Shown here: piece by piece, positions 11,463 to 23,998 of the stretch
How the letters are laid out: each line of letters opens with the position of its first letter
How positions within the stretch are numbered: the stretch's first letter is position 1
Source of the DNA: CAXMST01 sp963793415
GTDB taxonomy: Bacteria > Actinomycetota > Thermoleophilia > Solirubrobacterales > 70-9
NCBI GenBank assembly: GCA_963793415.1
Contig: CAWCAC010000002.1
Coordinates: 1 to 64,000 of the forward strand
Direction of reading: 5' to 3'
DNA: 64,000 nucleotides
The notes under the pieces: generated by a model
What the model saw: only the letters and a program-made list of their open reading frames with translations
The model's database searches: none
What the model was told of the DNA's origin: nothing
Made by a program: the position numbers and the translations under genes

Positions 11463-11585
11463 GCTTTACCCTTTCTGATCCAACGGAAAACGTAAAGTGA
11501 TTCTATCATAGGACAGGGCAATTGCTCAAGCAGCACAGCGCGTAGCAACAAACGATCTAACTATACAGGCCGTTTCACCAATGGG

Positions 11586-11669
11586 CCGCGGATTAGGCGG
11601 ATGAGGCGGACGAAACCGGATTCATTCGGATTTATCTGCGGGAATCCGCCTCATCCGCCTAATCCGCGG
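11586..11669. repeat. Long perfect intergenic palindrome
   Basis: Two 25-bp arms (11586-11610 and 11645-11669) made of GGATTAGGCGGATGAGGCGG-type sequence are exact inverted copies around a 34-nt loop, which itself has a weak inner stem. It lies between divergently transcribed units in the 318-bp gap 11463-11780. It is too far from either stop to be an ordinary terminator. Related GCGGAT-rich palindromes occur at 18244-18317. Confidence 0.7.
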
Positions 11670-11780
11670 TCTATCACCATGCGAATCTCCAGTTTTACCA
11701 AACGACAAACCAAATGACGGACCACAGAACCCCCCTCCAACCTCATGTCCGTACGATTCCTGAATCGAGAGGCGACAACC

Positions 11781-15624
<3,844 letters not shown>

Positions 15625-15645
15625 GCGAGCGGGGAATAAAGTGTG

Positions 15646-15677
15646 AGTGGCAGGCTGCTTCCGTGTAGCCTGTCACT
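15646..15677. terminator. Hairpin between convergent genes
   Basis: Arms AGTGGCAGGCT (15646-15656) and AGCCTGTCACT (15667-15677) pair over 11 bp with one mismatch and are followed by TTT. The hairpin lies just after the GH95 stop and overlaps the stop codon of the convergent RelE-like gene. Confidence 0.5.
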
Positions 15678-15944
15678 TTCGATAAATGTCTTTTCGATGT
15701 AGGCAATGCAGCACAATCACATGCTGTTTGGCGTCATCGATCTGGTAGCGAATCCGATAGTCACCGACTCGTATTCGATACTCGTCGTTCTCGCTAGCCA
15801 ATTTGACCGTTCCTCTAGCGTGTGGGTTGTTCTGTAATTGTTGAAGGCGGGATAGAATGCGGAGAAGCGGAACTGTTGAGGAATTCGGTTGAGTTGCTTC
15901 TCCATGGCCCGGGGGATGACCAGGTTGTACATCAGGTCGTCCAA
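15673..15944 (-). CDS. RelE/ParE-family toxin (one frameshift)
   Basis: The ORF starts MDDLMYNLVIPRAMEKQLNR. After a frameshift near 15850 it continues as SRLQQLQNNPHARGTVKL and EYRIRVGDYRIRYQIDD, ending VLHCLHRKDIYRK with a stop at 15673-15675. The R-I-R-V-G-D-Y-R-I-x-Y core and the final HR(K/R)DxYR are typical of the RelE/ParE fold. These toxins cut ribosome-bound mRNA or block gyrase. It overlaps its antitoxin by 13 bases. The reconstructed length is about 90 residues, normal for the family. Confidence 0.78.
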
Positions 15945-16174
15945 TCCTGTTTTGCGATGTACTCTTCCAGCGTGATGTAGTCGCCGGCCCCGTAGTCGGC
16001 TTTCGCTTCGAGAACGCCGACGCTCAGTTTCGGATCGTTATCGATCATCTCTTCTTCCATCGCCGCGATCTGATCTTCCAGAATGCTGTAGAGCTTGAGT
16101 TTCTCAGCATTGCCAAGTGCTTTGGCCGCTTCAATCAAAGTTTCAAATGGCACTGTCACAGTAGCTTGGGTCAT
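15932..16174 (-). CDS. Antitoxin of RelE-like pair
   Basis: The protein has about 80 residues starting at the ATG whose complement is 16172-16174, after AAGAAAT. It reads MTQATVTVPFETLIEAAKAL, then an acidic helix (EDQIAAMEEEMI) and a C-terminal ITLEEYIAK. The size, acidic character and overlap with a RelE-like gene support an antitoxin. The exact family is not recognised. Confidence 0.68.
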   Translation of the reverse strand: MTQATVTVPFETLIEAAKALGNAEKLKLYSILEDQIAAMEEEMIDNDPKLSVGVLEAKADYGAGDYITLEEYIAKQDWTT

Positions 16175-16555
16175 ATTTCTTCCAAGTCTTCCACGCCACA
16201 TGGGACTAACTACTTGATTTGTATCATGGATTCATGAGACGGTCAATCGCTACATCCCTGGATCATCTTCCCAGATTCTCGTTTCCATATACGCGGATCA
16301 TGTGTCGTACAGGACTAACTGTTTGCTAGACAAACCGTGTTGTCTACTGAAGCATACTGTCGACATCTCCAAGGGAGCTATTTAGTGTAGGCTGAGAGAG
16401 CTATGATTAGGCGATCTCCGTTTGGAACACCGCTCTGCACGATGGTGAAATTAAACCAGAAAGCCGGCATATGGCATGTGCGAAATTGCGCCTTGGTTGA
16501 ATGGTGGTCATGGAGGTGTCGTCTTGGCTCAACCTCGGGCCTACGGATCTGTTAG
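16175..16555. other. Intergenic region, no gene seen
   Basis: This stretch between divergent toxin-antitoxin units is lower in GC than its surroundings and I see no coding frame with family features. It should hold the minus-strand promoter of the RelE pair near 16190-16250. Confidence 0.4.
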
Positions 16556-16582
16556 TTGACGATAAAGCCATTGTGATACAAT
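16556..16582 (+). promoter_or_regulatory. Possible sigma-70-like promoter of the PIN operon
   Basis: TTGACG at 16556-16561 and TACAAT at 16577-16582 resemble -35 and -10 boxes with a short 15-bp spacer. The start codon at 16590 is only seven bases downstream, so the transcript would be nearly leaderless, which weakens the call. Confidence 0.3.
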
Positions 16583-16589
16583 CGGAGAC

Positions 16590-17030
16590 ATGAGGATTTA
16601 TCTGGACACATGTTGCCTTCAACGACCATTGGATGATCGAAGTCAGTTGAGAGTCGATCTGGAATCAGAGTCGATTCTTGCTGTCTTGGTCATGTGTGAA
16701 CAGGGCGACGTCGAAATAGTTTCATCTGAAGTGCTACAGATCGAAACGGAACGGAATCCTCATCCGCAGAGAAGGGCCTACGTCACCGAAATTCTTGATG
16801 CGGCATCAGCTTTTGTTGTGATCGATGACGACATTGTTGCACGCGCAAAAACACTGGAGAATGCTGGCTTCAAGGGTATGGACGCGCTCCATCTAGCTGC
16901 GGCAGAAGCAGCCGATGTTCGATACTTCTGTTCTTGTGATGACAGATTGGTCAAGCGAGCCAAGGGTATGGGCGGCATTCGTATTGCCGTAGTGACTCCG
17001 CTTGAATTGGTCGGGGAGATTGTAGAATGA
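16590..17030 (+). CDS. PIN-domain toxin-like nuclease
   Basis: The protein has 146 residues, with an intact frame. It opens MRIYLDTCCLQRPLDD, the PIN first-Asp motif, with conserved acidic residues in ESILAVL, MDALHLAAAEAADVRYFCSCDD and the final PLELV. The Cys-rich LDTCCLQRP start is typical of a PIN subgroup paired with a short downstream gene. The stop overlaps the next start by four bases (ATGA). The likely activity is RNA cleavage; the target is unknown. Confidence 0.82.
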   Translation: MRIYLDTCCLQRPLDDRSQLRVDLESESILAVLVMCEQGDVEIVSSEVLQIETERNPHPQRRAYVTEILDAASAFVVIDDDIVARAKTLENAGFKGMDALHLAAAEAADVRYFCSCDDRLVKRAKGMGGIRIAVVTPLELVGEIVE

Positions 17031-17254
17031 CGGTAAAAACGATGCCGCTGGCGGAACTAAACGCCTCTGCTATTCGAATGTTGTGCCGTGAATTTGGCGT
17101 GGTAAATACAGCCCGATTCATTCAACAGTTCACGACCGGATACGGCAACTATACGGAAGAGCGAGACCAGATTATCGGCGATTTGACCGTCGATGAGATC
17201 GTGGCTGACATCGAACGGCGTCGTCAGACTGTCGGACACAAGAGGCCGAGCTGA
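17027..17254 (+). CDS. Small partner of PIN toxin, probable antitoxin
   Basis: The protein has 75 residues, with an intact frame: a helical N-terminus LNASAIRMLCREFGVVNTAR, a FIQQFTTGYGNYTEERDQ segment and a C-terminal VDEIVADIERRR. Short proteins with a GxGxYTxER-type motif often sit directly after PIN genes, so an antitoxin or chaperone role is inferred. The gene order (toxin first) is the reverse of classic VapBC. Its stop overlaps the next ATG by one base. Confidence 0.65.
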   Translation: MTVKTMPLAELNASAIRMLCREFGVVNTARFIQQFTTGYGNYTEERDQIIGDLTVDEIVADIERRRQTVGHKRPS

Positions 17255-17590
17255 TGAGATTCGACTTGTCGTCTAGAAGAATTCCAACCCACGGCCCCGC
17301 CAACACATCCTGGTGAGATGTTGCTGGAAGAATTTCTTAAGCGGCTTGGTCTCTCTCAGATAGAACTCGCCCGGCGCATCGGCGTTTCCTATCCGCGCGT
17401 CAACGAGCTGGTGCATGGCAAGCGCGGCATGACGCCGGACACCGCGTTGCGTCTCGAACGGCTGCTGGGCACGGAGGCGCAATTCTGGCTCAACCTCCAG
17501 CCTGCCTGGGACCTGTACCATGCTATGCATTCGCCCAGCGCTGCGAGCATTCAAGAGATCGAGCGCCTACCAACGCTTGCAGGCAACTAA
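17254..17590 (+). CDS. HigA-like XRE antitoxin/regulator (one frameshift near its start)
   Basis: The ATG at 17254 overlaps the preceding stop. The first residues read RRIPTHGPANTSW; after a one-base shift near 17312 the frame continues EMLLEEFLKRLGLSQIELAR. This is the HigA/VapI family, with the helix-turn-helix SQIELARRIGVSYPRVNEL and the family tail GTEAQFWLNLQ. No HigB toxin lies beside it; instead it follows a PIN pair with overlapping ends, suggesting it represses or controls that operon. If the shift is real rather than a base-calling error, translation could restart at the ATG at 17318. Confidence 0.78.
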
Positions 17591-17802
17591 CGACTTGTCG
17601 TCAGTCCCGACTATCGACAACCTATCCGTAAAATTCGCGTTGATTTCCCTCACCCCAACATCCCTGCCGTATCGTTCTCCGTGACGATCCCGCGACGTTT
17701 GCTGCCTAGAATGGTATCAAGCGGTTCGAGACGCATCCCTGCACCTCGAACAAAATCGTCGTCGCCGGCCCGCCCGGCCTTCACCACTAAAGGAGAACAA
17801 CC

Positions 17803-18196
17803 ATGCAGACCGTCTTCGCCCGTATCCACAAAGTTTTGGCCATCTTCATCTCGCTGGGTGTCTTCGTCCAGATGTTCCTGGCCGGCATCTGGCACGCTGG
17901 CGTCGTCAACTCGCCCGATGCCCACGCAATCTTTGGCATGACGCTGCTCCTGGCATCGCTGCTGGCGCTGATCTCGGCGGTCTATCGCCCTCCTGCCCCG
18001 CGCTGTTATTCTGCGCACGGCCTTGCTCTTCGGGCTGATCCTGATGCAGCCGATCTTGATCGAGTTTCGCAACTCCGGCTACCCGATCCTTTCGGCGCTG
18101 CACACGCTCAATGCTGCATTCGTGGGCATGATCGCCGGCATGGTTGCTGCTGCGGATCATGGCACGGCCAAAGCGCCGGCTGTCGAGATCGAATAG
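17803..18196 (+). CDS. Small integral membrane protein, DUF6220-like (frameshifted)
   Basis: The ATG at 17803 follows AAAGGAG. The protein has about 130 residues with four hydrophobic helices: VLAIFISLGVFVQMFLAGIW, FGMTLLLASLLALISAV, then after a frameshift near 17990 LLFGLILMQPILIEF and LNAAFVGMIAGMVAA. The topology and the early helix resemble the DUF6220 family of uncharacterised four-helix proteins. A second shift lies near 18150. The function is unknown; the cupredoxin gene follows about 175 bp downstream. Confidence 0.6.
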
Positions 18197-18243
18197 CGAT
18201 GCCATGCCGGCGCCAGCAGGCGACTGAAACACAATGGGACGCG

Positions 18244-18317
18244 GATGACGCGGATTGAACGGATTCCCGCTGATCTTATCGAAATAATCCGTGTGAATCC
18301 GCCCGATCCGCGTCATC
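18244..18317. repeat. Intergenic palindrome, GCGGAT type
   Basis: Arms at 18244-18264 and 18297-18317 pair over 21 bp with four mismatches (GATGACGCGGAT core). It lies between the small membrane protein and the cupredoxin gene and resembles the palindrome at 11586-11669. Confidence 0.6.
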
Positions 18318-18372
18318 TGTGTCCTATCGCACCCCACCTATTCAAATTCACTGGACCTGAGGAAAGTTCGAC

Positions 18373-18801
18373 ATGCAAGCCGCATCTGTGACACGTCAAG
18401 GAAGTGACCGGCTCGGTTCGTTGCTCATCGGAGCCGTCGTTGTGATCGCACCGCTGCTATTTCTGTTGGTTGTGGGCCATCTAGGAATTTTCAACGAATA
18501 TATTGGCGGCAGCGTGACGGCCCAGTCGGCTGACCTTGTAGTCACGGCTCGGCAGATGCGCTTTGGCCAGGAAGAGATTCGCCTCCACGTGGGCGAGACC
18601 GTCGCTATCGTGTTGGACAACCAGGACCTCTATGCCCACAGCTTCGACGTAGATGCGTTGGACGTGCATGTGGCCATGCCAGCCAAGCAAGAGGTCTTCG
18701 CCACTTTTACAGCGACGCGCCCCGGCGTATACGACTTCTACTGCGGGGTGTCTGGCCACACCGAGGCGGGCATGGTGGGCAAGATCATCGTCGAACCATG
18801 A
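18373..18801 (+). CDS. Membrane-anchored cupredoxin
   Basis: The protein has 142 residues. A single N-terminal helix (LLIGAVVVIAPLLFLLVVG, about residues 16-34) anchors an outside domain with a plastocyanin/azurin-type copper site: His in YAHSFDVD, then Cys, His and Met in YCGVSGHTEAGM. This is the complete type I copper ligand set, so an electron-transfer or copper-handling role outside the membrane is well supported. The frame is intact. Confidence 0.85.
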   Translation: MQAASVTRQGSDRLGSLLIGAVVVIAPLLFLLVVGHLGIFNEYIGGSVTAQSADLVVTARQMRFGQEEIRLHVGETVAIVLDNQDLYAHSFDVDALDVHVAMPAKQEVFATFTATRPGVYDFYCGVSGHTEAGMVGKIIVEP

Positions 18802-18898
18802 TAGCCCATCTTTTCAATTTAACCGTTGGGCAATGGATGAGACTGGGGTACATTGCTTTCGACCTGCGAACGAGAGGTTGCGTGTTTTGCGCAATTTC

Positions 18899-19160
18899 TC
18901 ATTCGTCTTGTGCGGGCAATTCATCGCCTTCTCTGGGTTCTTCCGTGCCGGCCTTTTCCAGGACGCGCAAAAAACGCGTCCCGATCACCTCGTGCAGCCC
19001 GTTCTTGGAAATATCGTTCTGTGCGCAGAGCCGTCAATTTTTCCGCTACCGCTACATTAATGAACTGGTTGATCGTGGTGCCTTCTTCATCGACAACCAC
19101 TCGTAGTTCATCAAGCAGTGACGCCTGTAGTCGTAGCGCATAGTTGCTCAGCGTCGCCAT
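18899..19160 (-). CDS. Ribbon-helix-helix-type antitoxin (one frameshift)
   Basis: The start MATLSNYALRLQASLLDELR followed by EEGTTINQFINVAVAEKL is the ribbon-helix-helix fold of HicB/Arc-like antitoxins. A frameshift at a run of six A bases (near 18969) separates this from the tail RVLEKAGTEEPREGDELP, which stops at 18899-18901. The reconstructed length is about 86 residues. It overlaps the PIN gene by 13 bases. Confidence 0.72.
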
Positions 19161-19579
19161 GTTCCTAACCTCCGCAGTGCAGCACCCGGCTGCAGAATTT
19201 CAATGCCAAACCGTCCGCTTGCTATTTTGAAGTGACGTTGATTAAATGTCACAATGGCATCTGCCTGCCCATTGATCGCCGTTTCCAAAACATGTTCATC
19301 AGCCGGATCTCGCAATTGTGGCCGCCACAAAAAAAATGGGACAATGGGGATGGTCATCATGCTTAGTCCATCGAGAAATATGTCGATCTCCCTGACTGTG
19401 AGATTGGCGGCTTCGAGGTTCTCGGGCCTTTTCAGCACCGCCTCATGTTCAAGCATCATGCTTACACTAATGACAGCTTCAAAGTGACCGGCATGTAGAG
19501 ACAGAAGCAGTTGACGCGAAGCGCCTCTAGCGCTCCGCAGCCCGGCTACCAATACATCCGTATCAAGTGCGAATCTCAT
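19148..19579 (-). CDS. PIN-domain toxin (COG1569-type)
   Basis: MRFALDTDVLVAGLRSARGA opens a PIN domain of the family annotated as putative toxin component (LDTDV, then ARGAS). Acidic residues follow in LEHEAVL, DPADEHVLETAI and ADAIVTFNQRHF, which is typical of this family. Length is 143 residues. I chose the start whose complement is 19577-19579 because the longer open frame upstream is antisense to another gene. The antitoxin overlaps its end, so in the direction of transcription the toxin comes first. Confidence 0.8.
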   Translation of the reverse strand: MRFALDTDVLVAGLRSARGASRQLLLSLHAGHFEAVISVSMMLEHEAVLKRPENLEAANLTVREIDIFLDGLSMMTIPIVPFFLWRPQLRDPADEHVLETAINGQADAIVTFNQRHFKIASGRFGIEILQPGAALRRLGTWRR

Positions 19580-20000
19580 ATTGCTAATGATATGAAGAAC
19601 TGTCGGATTTGTCAAGGGAGAATTCCTATGTCCCACCCCAAACGCTTTCTCGGCATCACCGTTCTTAGCCCCTTCTTTCAGAACGAAGGCGTCGAATCCA
19701 CGCTGGACAGCATCGAACGCACGGGGGCCACGACTGTGGCCGTCAACACGTCGGTGACGTTGCCGGCCGAGCCGGGACAAGGCAGTTTCCAGCCGCCGGA
19801 CGACGCGGGAGCGAGCGTGCGTCTCTTCGACCGGCCGCTTTGGGGCAAGCAGGCGCTCTGGCTGCGCAGCGGACCCGGCCACGAGGCCAACCGCGCCTTC
19901 TTCAACGGACTGGCCTACCAGCCGCGTGACCCCAATGAACTGACGCGCAGCGAAGGCCCCATCATCGGCCAGTTCATTGACACAGCCAAGGCTCGTGGCC

Positions 20001-21319
20001 CTGATTGACTGACAGATTTAATTTAACATAAGTGAACAAAGGGACATCACTCGATCTGGTAACAGGCGAAAAAGGCAAACGGCGATATAGCAGCCTGTTT
20101 GCGGGAAGCAAAGACGGGTTCAGGATCAGGTTCTGGATCTAACCAGAGGAAATTGAGCAGATTGTGACTTGACGCCAAGGCCAGTCGAATCCAACGCCAG
20201 CCGATTTGAAAGTAGCTGAGGCCCCGATGCCAGTGGGTATCGACCTGACGGCGCAGGTTCATAGCGACGATAGCAGTACCCGTGCTGGCAAGGTAGAGCG
20301 TGGCAGTGGCCAGGATCAAACAGAGGCGAGAAAGGGCTTCTGCATTGCGAATCTGGCTCGATTCAAGCTGAAAACCGGCTGATTTATCGTCCAAGAAACT
20401 TTCCTCAATATCGAATCGGAGACCGTACTCGTCAAAGGTGTCCACCGATGTCGGCCGATCGCTGATCAGCAACCACTGTTCGTGGCTGTTGGGTGTTCGC
20501 ACATGGCCCAAAGCAAGATGTACGGGGCCGAAACGTCGGTCAGTAATCTGCACGGCATGATGGAAATGGAGCGTTTCTTTGGGCGGAATCAATTGACTGA
20601 AATTACACTTGGGCTTGCCGGCACGATAAACAAGCAGCGACCGTTTGGCTCGAATCGTGAACGACCAACCCAGGTCCGTGCACAGGGACATCAAATTGAC
20701 ATCGGCGAATCCTCGGTCGGCCAGCAAGATCACCTGACAATGGAGCGGCAGCAGTTGAGCAGCAGAGCGCACCACCTCAGCATAGTCTTTAAAGGCGACG
20801 CTGGCACTACCGTGTTCCATGACTTTCCAGGCTACTGGCAGAGCGCGACCCCGGTAGACCAGGGCAATTCGCACAATCACGAACCGATTCCATACCATGC
20901 TCGTGTCCAAGGCCAGGTAAATCGTCTCTCCATGCCAATTCACCAGCGCCGCTGTCACCAAGTCCGTATAGATCGCCTGCGGATCAAGTTTCTCATTGTG
21001 CAGCCAACGAGAAAACTGACGTTCCTTACTCTCGGCCTTCGCTATGCCGATGCGATGAACAGCCCATTTGCTCAAGTGGATATTGCTACTCAGGAGCAGC
21101 CCCACCAGTGCCCAGGCAAAGGTCACCCAGTTTCGTATGTCATTAAAGCGGATCCTACCTTGTCCAGTGAACTCCATCATGGTACGGTACAGTCTCAGGG
21201 CGTCTGTCATCGGTTCCTCCCGTGTGTTGTGGATCTTGTCAATCCCATTCTAACACGAGAGAACAATGGCCGACGCCCTGTATTTCATTTATGTTAAATT
21301 AAATCTGTCAGTCAACCAG
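20001..21319 (-). mobile_element. IS4-family insertion sequence
   Basis: The element is 1319 bp. Its ends form inverted repeats of 36 bp with two mismatches, starting CTG[A/G]TTGACTGACAG and rich in TTTAATTTAA. A 10-bp direct repeat GCTCGTGGCC flanks it (19991-20000 and 21320-21329), consistent with the 9-12 bp duplications of IS4-type elements. It carries one transposase gene and interrupts the host gene 19628-22356. Confidence 0.9.
20047..21210 (-). CDS. IS4-family DDE transposase
   Basis: The protein has 387 residues in an unbroken frame. Catalytic acids are visible: Asp102 in LALDTSMVW, Asp165 in LLADRGFAD and Glu269 in the exact IS4 signature Y-x2-R-x3-E-x6-K (YGLRFDIEESFLDDK). It moves the element by cut-and-paste. 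The lack of any frameshift contrasts with the neighbouring host genes. Confidence 0.93.
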   Translation of the reverse strand: MTDALRLYRTMMEFTGQGRIRFNDIRNWVTFAWALVGLLLSSNIHLSKWAVHRIGIAKAESKERQFSRWLHNEKLDPQAIYTDLVTAALVNWHGETIYLALDTSMVWNRFVIVRIALVYRGRALPVAWKVMEHGSASVAFKDYAEVVRSAAQLLPLHCQVILLADRGFADVNLMSLCTDLGWSFTIRAKRSLLVYRAGKPKCNFSQLIPPKETLHFHHAVQITDRRFGPVHLALGHVRTPNSHEQWLLISDRPTSVDTFDEYGLRFDIEESFLDDKSAGFQLESSQIRNAEALSRLCLILATATLYLASTGTAIVAMNLRRQVDTHWHRGLSYFQIGWRWIRLALASSHNLLNFLWLDPEPDPEPVFASRKQAAISPFAFFACYQIE

Positions 21320-22390
21320 GCTCGTGGCCTCAAGGTCTACATCCAGACCAGCGCCACGGCCCCGCCCGGGCTGCGCGATGTCGACCGGCCTCGCCTGCCC
21401 AATGGCCGTCTGCCCGCGGATCGCATGGCCGACACCGGCAGCCTGGCCAGCGCCGACATCCGTGCCTACAACCGCGCCTGGGTTCGCGACATCTTCGCGA
21501 CCTATCCCAATATTGACGGCATCCGCCCGGACTGGCCCGAATATCCCTGCTACAAGTTGGATGAAGTCTTCCAGGACTTTGGCACCGCATGTTGAGGCAT
21601 GGGCCGGTGAACACGGTTTCGACTTCGAGCGCATGCGGCGGGAGGTTGGCCGTTTCTATCGACTATCTCCACGGCGGTCTGACCAATCAGGATCTGGCTG
21701 ATTTCGCCTCGCCGGATCGTGGAGTTTCAGCATCCTTCGCCTCTACAACCAGTTCCCCGGCATCGCCGAGTGGTTCTGCTGCAAGGCTGCGCTCTCGACC
21801 GATCTGCTCTGCGATTGGCGCGACGCCATCGCCAAATACGGTGGTCCTGATAAGGAACTGTCGGCCAACGCCTTCATGCCGCCCTTTTCCCACATCACAG
21901 GTCTCGACTTTGCGGCTGCATCTACAGTCTGTGGTTCGGTTTCGCCCAAGCTCTACACCATGCACTGGTCACTGATGGTCAAGTTCTGGGGCGACGTGTT
22001 GATGGCGCCGAAACCCTGGCTTGGATGAATCGTTGCTGGTGCGGGCGCTGGTCAATTTGCTGGACCTGGCCGACGGCGACGAAGGCGGCACTACCATCGA
22101 CGACTACGGCTACCCGGCTCCAGACGAGCCGCATCCAATTCCGACGTCGGTGCAGGTGCGCAAGATCGATCAGGTGATGGCCGCAGTCGGCGGCAAGGCG
22201 CAGGTGAATGCGCTGGTCCATGGCTACGGGCCGCTGGATGATTTCAAACGACGTCTGCAACTGGTGGCCGACAGCAATGCCGACGGAGCCTGGATCAACC
22301 GCTACGGTTATTTGAGTGACGAAAAACTGGATGCGATCGGCGAAATTTGGGGTTAGAACGTAGGTGATTGGATCAATAGGGTGAGACTTT

Positions 22391-22513
22391 ACCACAGATT
22401 GACACAGATGGTTTTGGATGATCACAGATGGGACGATGGTTGCTACTGACAGTAGAGGTCTAGTCCAAAACCTATCAGTGAAAATCATTTTTTATCTGTG
22501 GTTATCTGTGGCA
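22391..22513. repeat. Intergenic palindrome of the CCACAGAT type
   Basis: Arms ACCACAGATTGACACAGAT (22391-22409) and its imperfect inverse (22495-22513) flank about 85 nt that also hold a further CACAGAT copy. It is the same family as 6070-6193 and likewise sits just upstream of a glycosidase gene. Confidence 0.6.
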
Positions 22514-22546
22514 AAATCTCACCCCTCCCACAAAGAAAGGTGAAAC

Positions 22547-23935
22547 ATGCACTACCAACCAACACGCGACTCTGTTTCGACCCATCCTGTGCCCGACTGG
22601 TTCCATGACGCCAAGTTCGGCATCTTCGTGCATTGGGGGCTCTATTCGGTGCCGGCCTGGGCCCCGTTGGCCGCCGATCTGGGTCATGTCATCGAAAGCG
22701 GAGACTGGTCCACTTGGTTCCGCGACAATCCGTACGCCGAGTGGTACCTGAATTCGCTGCGCATCGACGGCAGTCCGACTCAGCAATTTCATGCAGAGAC
22801 CTATGGCGAGGACTTCAGCTACTTCGACTTCGCAGCCATGTTCAACGAGGCGACGAAGTCGTGGAAGCCGGATAGCTGGGTGAGTTTGTTCAAACGGGCC
22901 GGCGCTCGCTACGTCGTCCCCACCACCAAACACCACGACGGTTTCCTGCTCTGGCCCAGCCGACACCCCGATCCGTTCATCGAAAACTACCACGCCGAGC
23001 GTGATCTGATCGGCGAACTGGGCGATGCCGTGCGTGACGCCGGCATGACTTATGCGCTCTACTATTCGGGCGGGCTGGACTGGACCTTCTATGACAAGGT
23101 AATCGTGGACATTGCCGATCTGCCTGCAGGCGTACCGCAGATGTCCGACTACGTTGACTATGCCAACGCACATTGGCGTGAGCTGATCGAGCGCTATGGA
23201 ACCAAGATCCTGTGGAACGATATCGCCTATCCGCGAGAGACCGATCTCAACGTGCTCTTCGCCGATTACTACAATCAAGTGCCCGATGGCTTGGTCAACA
23301 ACCGTTTCACCCAGACCTTCAGCATGGAGCAGGGCAACATCGTCAGCGACAACCACCACGACTTTCAGACGCCTGAGTACGCGTCGTTCAGCGAGATCCG
23401 CGAGAAAAAATGGGAGTCCTGTCGTGGCGTCGGCGCCTCTTTCGGGTACAACCGCATCGAGGGCGTGGAGCAGTATCAGTCGGTCGAATCGCTGGTGCGT
23501 TCGTTGGTCGACATCGTCAGCAAGAACGGCAATCTGCTGCTCAACGTCGGTCCCATGGCCGACGGCACCATTCCGCCCATGCAGATCGAGCGGCTGGAGG
23601 GAATTGGCCGCTGGCTCGATGTCAACGGCGAAGCAATCTATGCCACGCGTCCCTGGACGGTGGCCGAATCGAGCACCGACGGCGGGATCGACGTTCGCTT
23701 TACGCAAGCGGGCGGCAGCCTATTCGCCACACTGCTCGCCACGCCGGACGCTCTGCAGTTTGAGATCGGCGGGCTGAAGATCGCCGAGGGCGCCAATGTG
23801 CAATTGCTTGGCCGGCCAGGCGAGCTTGCCTGGCGTCAGACCGATGGTGGTGTTGCGCTTTCGATGCCGGCTAGCCTGGCTGACGCTCCGGCCCACACGT
23901 TGCAGATCACGCCTGTTCCAGAGTGGATGGGCTAA
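22547..23935 (+). CDS. Alpha-L-fucosidase, GH29 (intact)
   Basis: The protein has 462 residues and one unbroken frame; AAAGAAAGG lies before the ATG. GH29 landmarks are WFHDAKFGIFVHWGLYSVP, VVPTTKHHDGFLLWPS, the probable nucleophile Asp in KILWNDIAYP, and KNGNLLLNVGPMADGTIPP. A C-terminal beta-sandwich follows from about residue 365. It is predicted to release alpha-L-fucose from oligosaccharides in the cytoplasm (no signal peptide seen). It differs clearly from the GH29 protein at 9330-10794, so the two are probably distinct subfamily members rather than a recent duplicate. Confidence 0.9.
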   Translation: MHYQPTRDSVSTHPVPDWFHDAKFGIFVHWGLYSVPAWAPLAADLGHVIESGDWSTWFRDNPYAEWYLNSLRIDGSPTQQFHAETYGEDFSYFDFAAMFNEATKSWKPDSWVSLFKRAGARYVVPTTKHHDGFLLWPSRHPDPFIENYHAERDLIGELGDAVRDAGMTYALYYSGGLDWTFYDKVIVDIADLPAGVPQMSDYVDYANAHWRELIERYGTKILWNDIAYPRETDLNVLFADYYNQVPDGLVNNRFTQTFSMEQGNIVSDNHHDFQTPEYASFSEIREKKWESCRGVGASFGYNRIEGVEQYQSVESLVRSLVDIVSKNGNLLLNVGPMADGTIPPMQIERLEGIGRWLDVNGEAIYATRPWTVAESSTDGGIDVRFTQAGGSLFATLLATPDALQFEIGGLKIAEGANVQLLGRPGELAWRQTDGGVALSMPASLADAPAHTLQITPVPEWMG

Positions 23936-23946
23936 TTTCGTTGCAT

Positions 23947-23997
23947 TGAATGTCCGGAAGGCAGGCTGTTGCCAACAGCCTGCCTTCCGGACATTCA
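23947..23997. terminator. Perfect bidirectional hairpin terminator
   Basis: A perfect palindrome with 25-bp arms around a single central base (TGCCA loop in practice) fills the gap between the convergent GH29 and dehydrogenase genes, ending one base before the latter's stop. The length and perfect symmetry make a terminator or a mobile palindromic repeat equally possible. Confidence 0.7.
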
Positions 23998-23998
23998 C

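Larger units (their letters stand above)
19628..22356 (+). pseudogene. Glycosidase-like gene split by an IS element
   Basis: The 5' part (19628-20000, MSHPKRFLGITVLSPFFQNE onward) ends in FIDTAKARG; the frame resumes after the insertion at ARGLKVYIQTSATAPPGLR. Rejoined, the protein is about 470 residues with TIM-barrel-like blocks (NIDGIRPDWPEYPCYKLDE, then QFPGIAEWFCCKAAL and a late VNALVHGYGPLDDF). I do not recognise a named family; it resembles uncharacterised glycosidase-like proteins found beside sugar genes. Besides the IS, frame changes occur near 21590, 21660, 21725 and 22015. The IS alone would inactivate it. Confidence 0.65.

Noticed and set aside
18798..19106. Small + strand open frame after the cupredoxin gene
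   Set aside because: It lies antisense to the ribbon-helix-helix antitoxin gene and has no family features.
20482..21297. 271-residue + strand open frame within the IS
   Set aside because: Antisense to the transposase, which has the complete catalytic signature.
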